The notes under the pieces were generated by a model. The model saw only the letters and a list, made by a program, of their open reading frames with translations. It made no database searches and was not told the DNA's origin. Source: Alteromonas sp. ASW11-130 (GTDB lineage: Bacteria; Pseudomonadota; Gammaproteobacteria; Enterobacterales; Alteromonadaceae). Taken from it: a DNA stretch of 64,000 nt. Positions 63,636 to 64,000 of this stretch are shown one piece after another; within the stretch, counting starts at the first letter, position 1, and each line of letters opens with the position of its first letter. The stretch spans positions 62,001-126,000 of the forward strand of contig NZ_JAPFRE010000019.1 in the NCBI RefSeq assembly GCF_026183735.1. Direction: 5' to 3'. The translations under genes and the position numbers were made by a program.

Positions 63636-64000
63636 GTGGCTGAAGAAATAAACACCTTGCGGGACGAAACGCGGTTACAAAAAGCGGCCCTCAAAGATTC
63701 CACTGATCCTAACGACATTGAAGAATATAAACGACTTGATAAACTCCATAGGGACTTATCCCATGCAGAGGGAAATCTACTTTCTGATGCCTACGCAGCG
63801 ATTTATCCTAATGCACGTGTCATTACTCCTTCCTGGGGTGACGGCTCAGTCAATATGAACCTTGACAAGGTGATACAATATGAAGTTGATGGCGAAATCA
63901 GATGGGTTGCCATTGAAGCCAAAGGCGGCGGCTCGGGATTAGGCAAGCGCCTTACTGCTGATAAGCAACATTATGCCCAACAAGGTTCGCAAGAGTATTG
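63636..64000 (+). CDS. Nuclease-toxin-like protein, partial (cut by window edge)
   Basis: A frame is open from 63540 to the end of the window (no stop; more than 150 codons). I place the start at GTG 63636 only provisionally, since no Shine-Dalgarno is visible; a TTG at 63543 is another choice. The sequence includes a helical, charged region (EEYKRLDKLHRDLSHAEGNL) and then WVAIEAKGGGSGLGKRL with QQGSQEY. That E-x-K in EAKGG and the following QQG are typical of restriction-like nuclease toxin domains found at the C-termini of polymorphic toxins. No toxin N-terminal part or secretion domain is seen upstream, so this may be an orphan toxin tip. Confidence 0.5.
   Translation, partial: MAEEINTLRDETRLQKAALKDSTDPNDIEEYKRLDKLHRDLSHAEGNLLSDAYAAIYPNARVITPSWGDGSVNMNLDKVIQYEVDGEIRWVAIEAKGGGSGLGKRLTADKQHYAQQGSQEY

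Overview
The window looks like the chromosome of a marine gammaproteobacterium of the Alteromonadales, probably an Alteromonadaceae member. The main evidence is gene order. From about 6.6 to 45.9 kb the minus strand carries the classic division and cell-wall cluster (mraZ, rsmH, ftsL, ftsI, murE, murF, mraY, murD, ftsW, murG, murC, ddl, ftsQ, ftsA, ftsZ, lpxC), then secA and mutT. These are followed by yacG, zapD, coaE, pilin genes, nadC, ampD/ampE, pdhR and aceE-aceF-lpdA. This is essentially the 2-minute region of the E. coli map, read backwards. The PrsK/PrsR pair, a SapC-family protein and the large number of envelope proteins also fit a marine Alteromonadales. The placement rests on synteny and protein resemblance; no rRNA gene is present.

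Region by region: 1-3.9 kb holds an RND efflux operon (adaptor plus the start of a permease cut by the left edge), a divergent LysR regulator and the ribosome-rescue hydrolase arfB. 3.9-6.6 kb is a compact arsenic-resistance operon, arsR-arsC-arsH-acr3, with a recognisable promoter and operator. 6.6-13.8 kb is the pyruvate dehydrogenase operon with its regulator PdhR and a near-consensus PdhR box. 14-23 kb carries ampE/ampD, a retropepsin-like protease, nadC, type IV pilus genes pilA-pilC-pilD (no pilB), coaE, zapD, yacG, an aspartoacylase and mutT. 23-29 kb has secA, an M23 peptidase, an unknown lipoprotein gene whose 5' end is tandemly duplicated, and lpxC with a perfect consensus promoter. 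29-46 kb is the dcw cluster, almost all overlapping, with MraZ operator repeats upstream.

46-64 kb is accessory. It contains a SapC-family protein, a secreted M19 dipeptidase and an alpha/beta hydrolase. Next comes a ParA-like ATPase plus small DNA-binding-type protein pair, preceded by a strong match to a class I cyclic-di-GMP (GEMM-I) riboswitch. After it lie a TPR-GGDEF diguanylate cyclase, the PrsR/PrsK two-component pair, a KAS III enzyme, and a four-part fusion of an SDR-type epimerase, SPW-like membrane repeats and a vitamin-K-epoxide-reductase-like domain. The region ends with a small secreted protein, an OprB-type porin, an isolated pcm gene and the start of a nuclease-toxin-like ORF cut by the right edge.

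The most interesting points are the c-di-GMP riboswitch in front of a ParA-type operon, the epimerase/SPW/VKOR fusion, the 97-bp tandem duplication at a lipoprotein gene start, a dispersed heptamer repeat (CTTTTTA) found just behind three minus-strand genes, and the clean absence of pilB.
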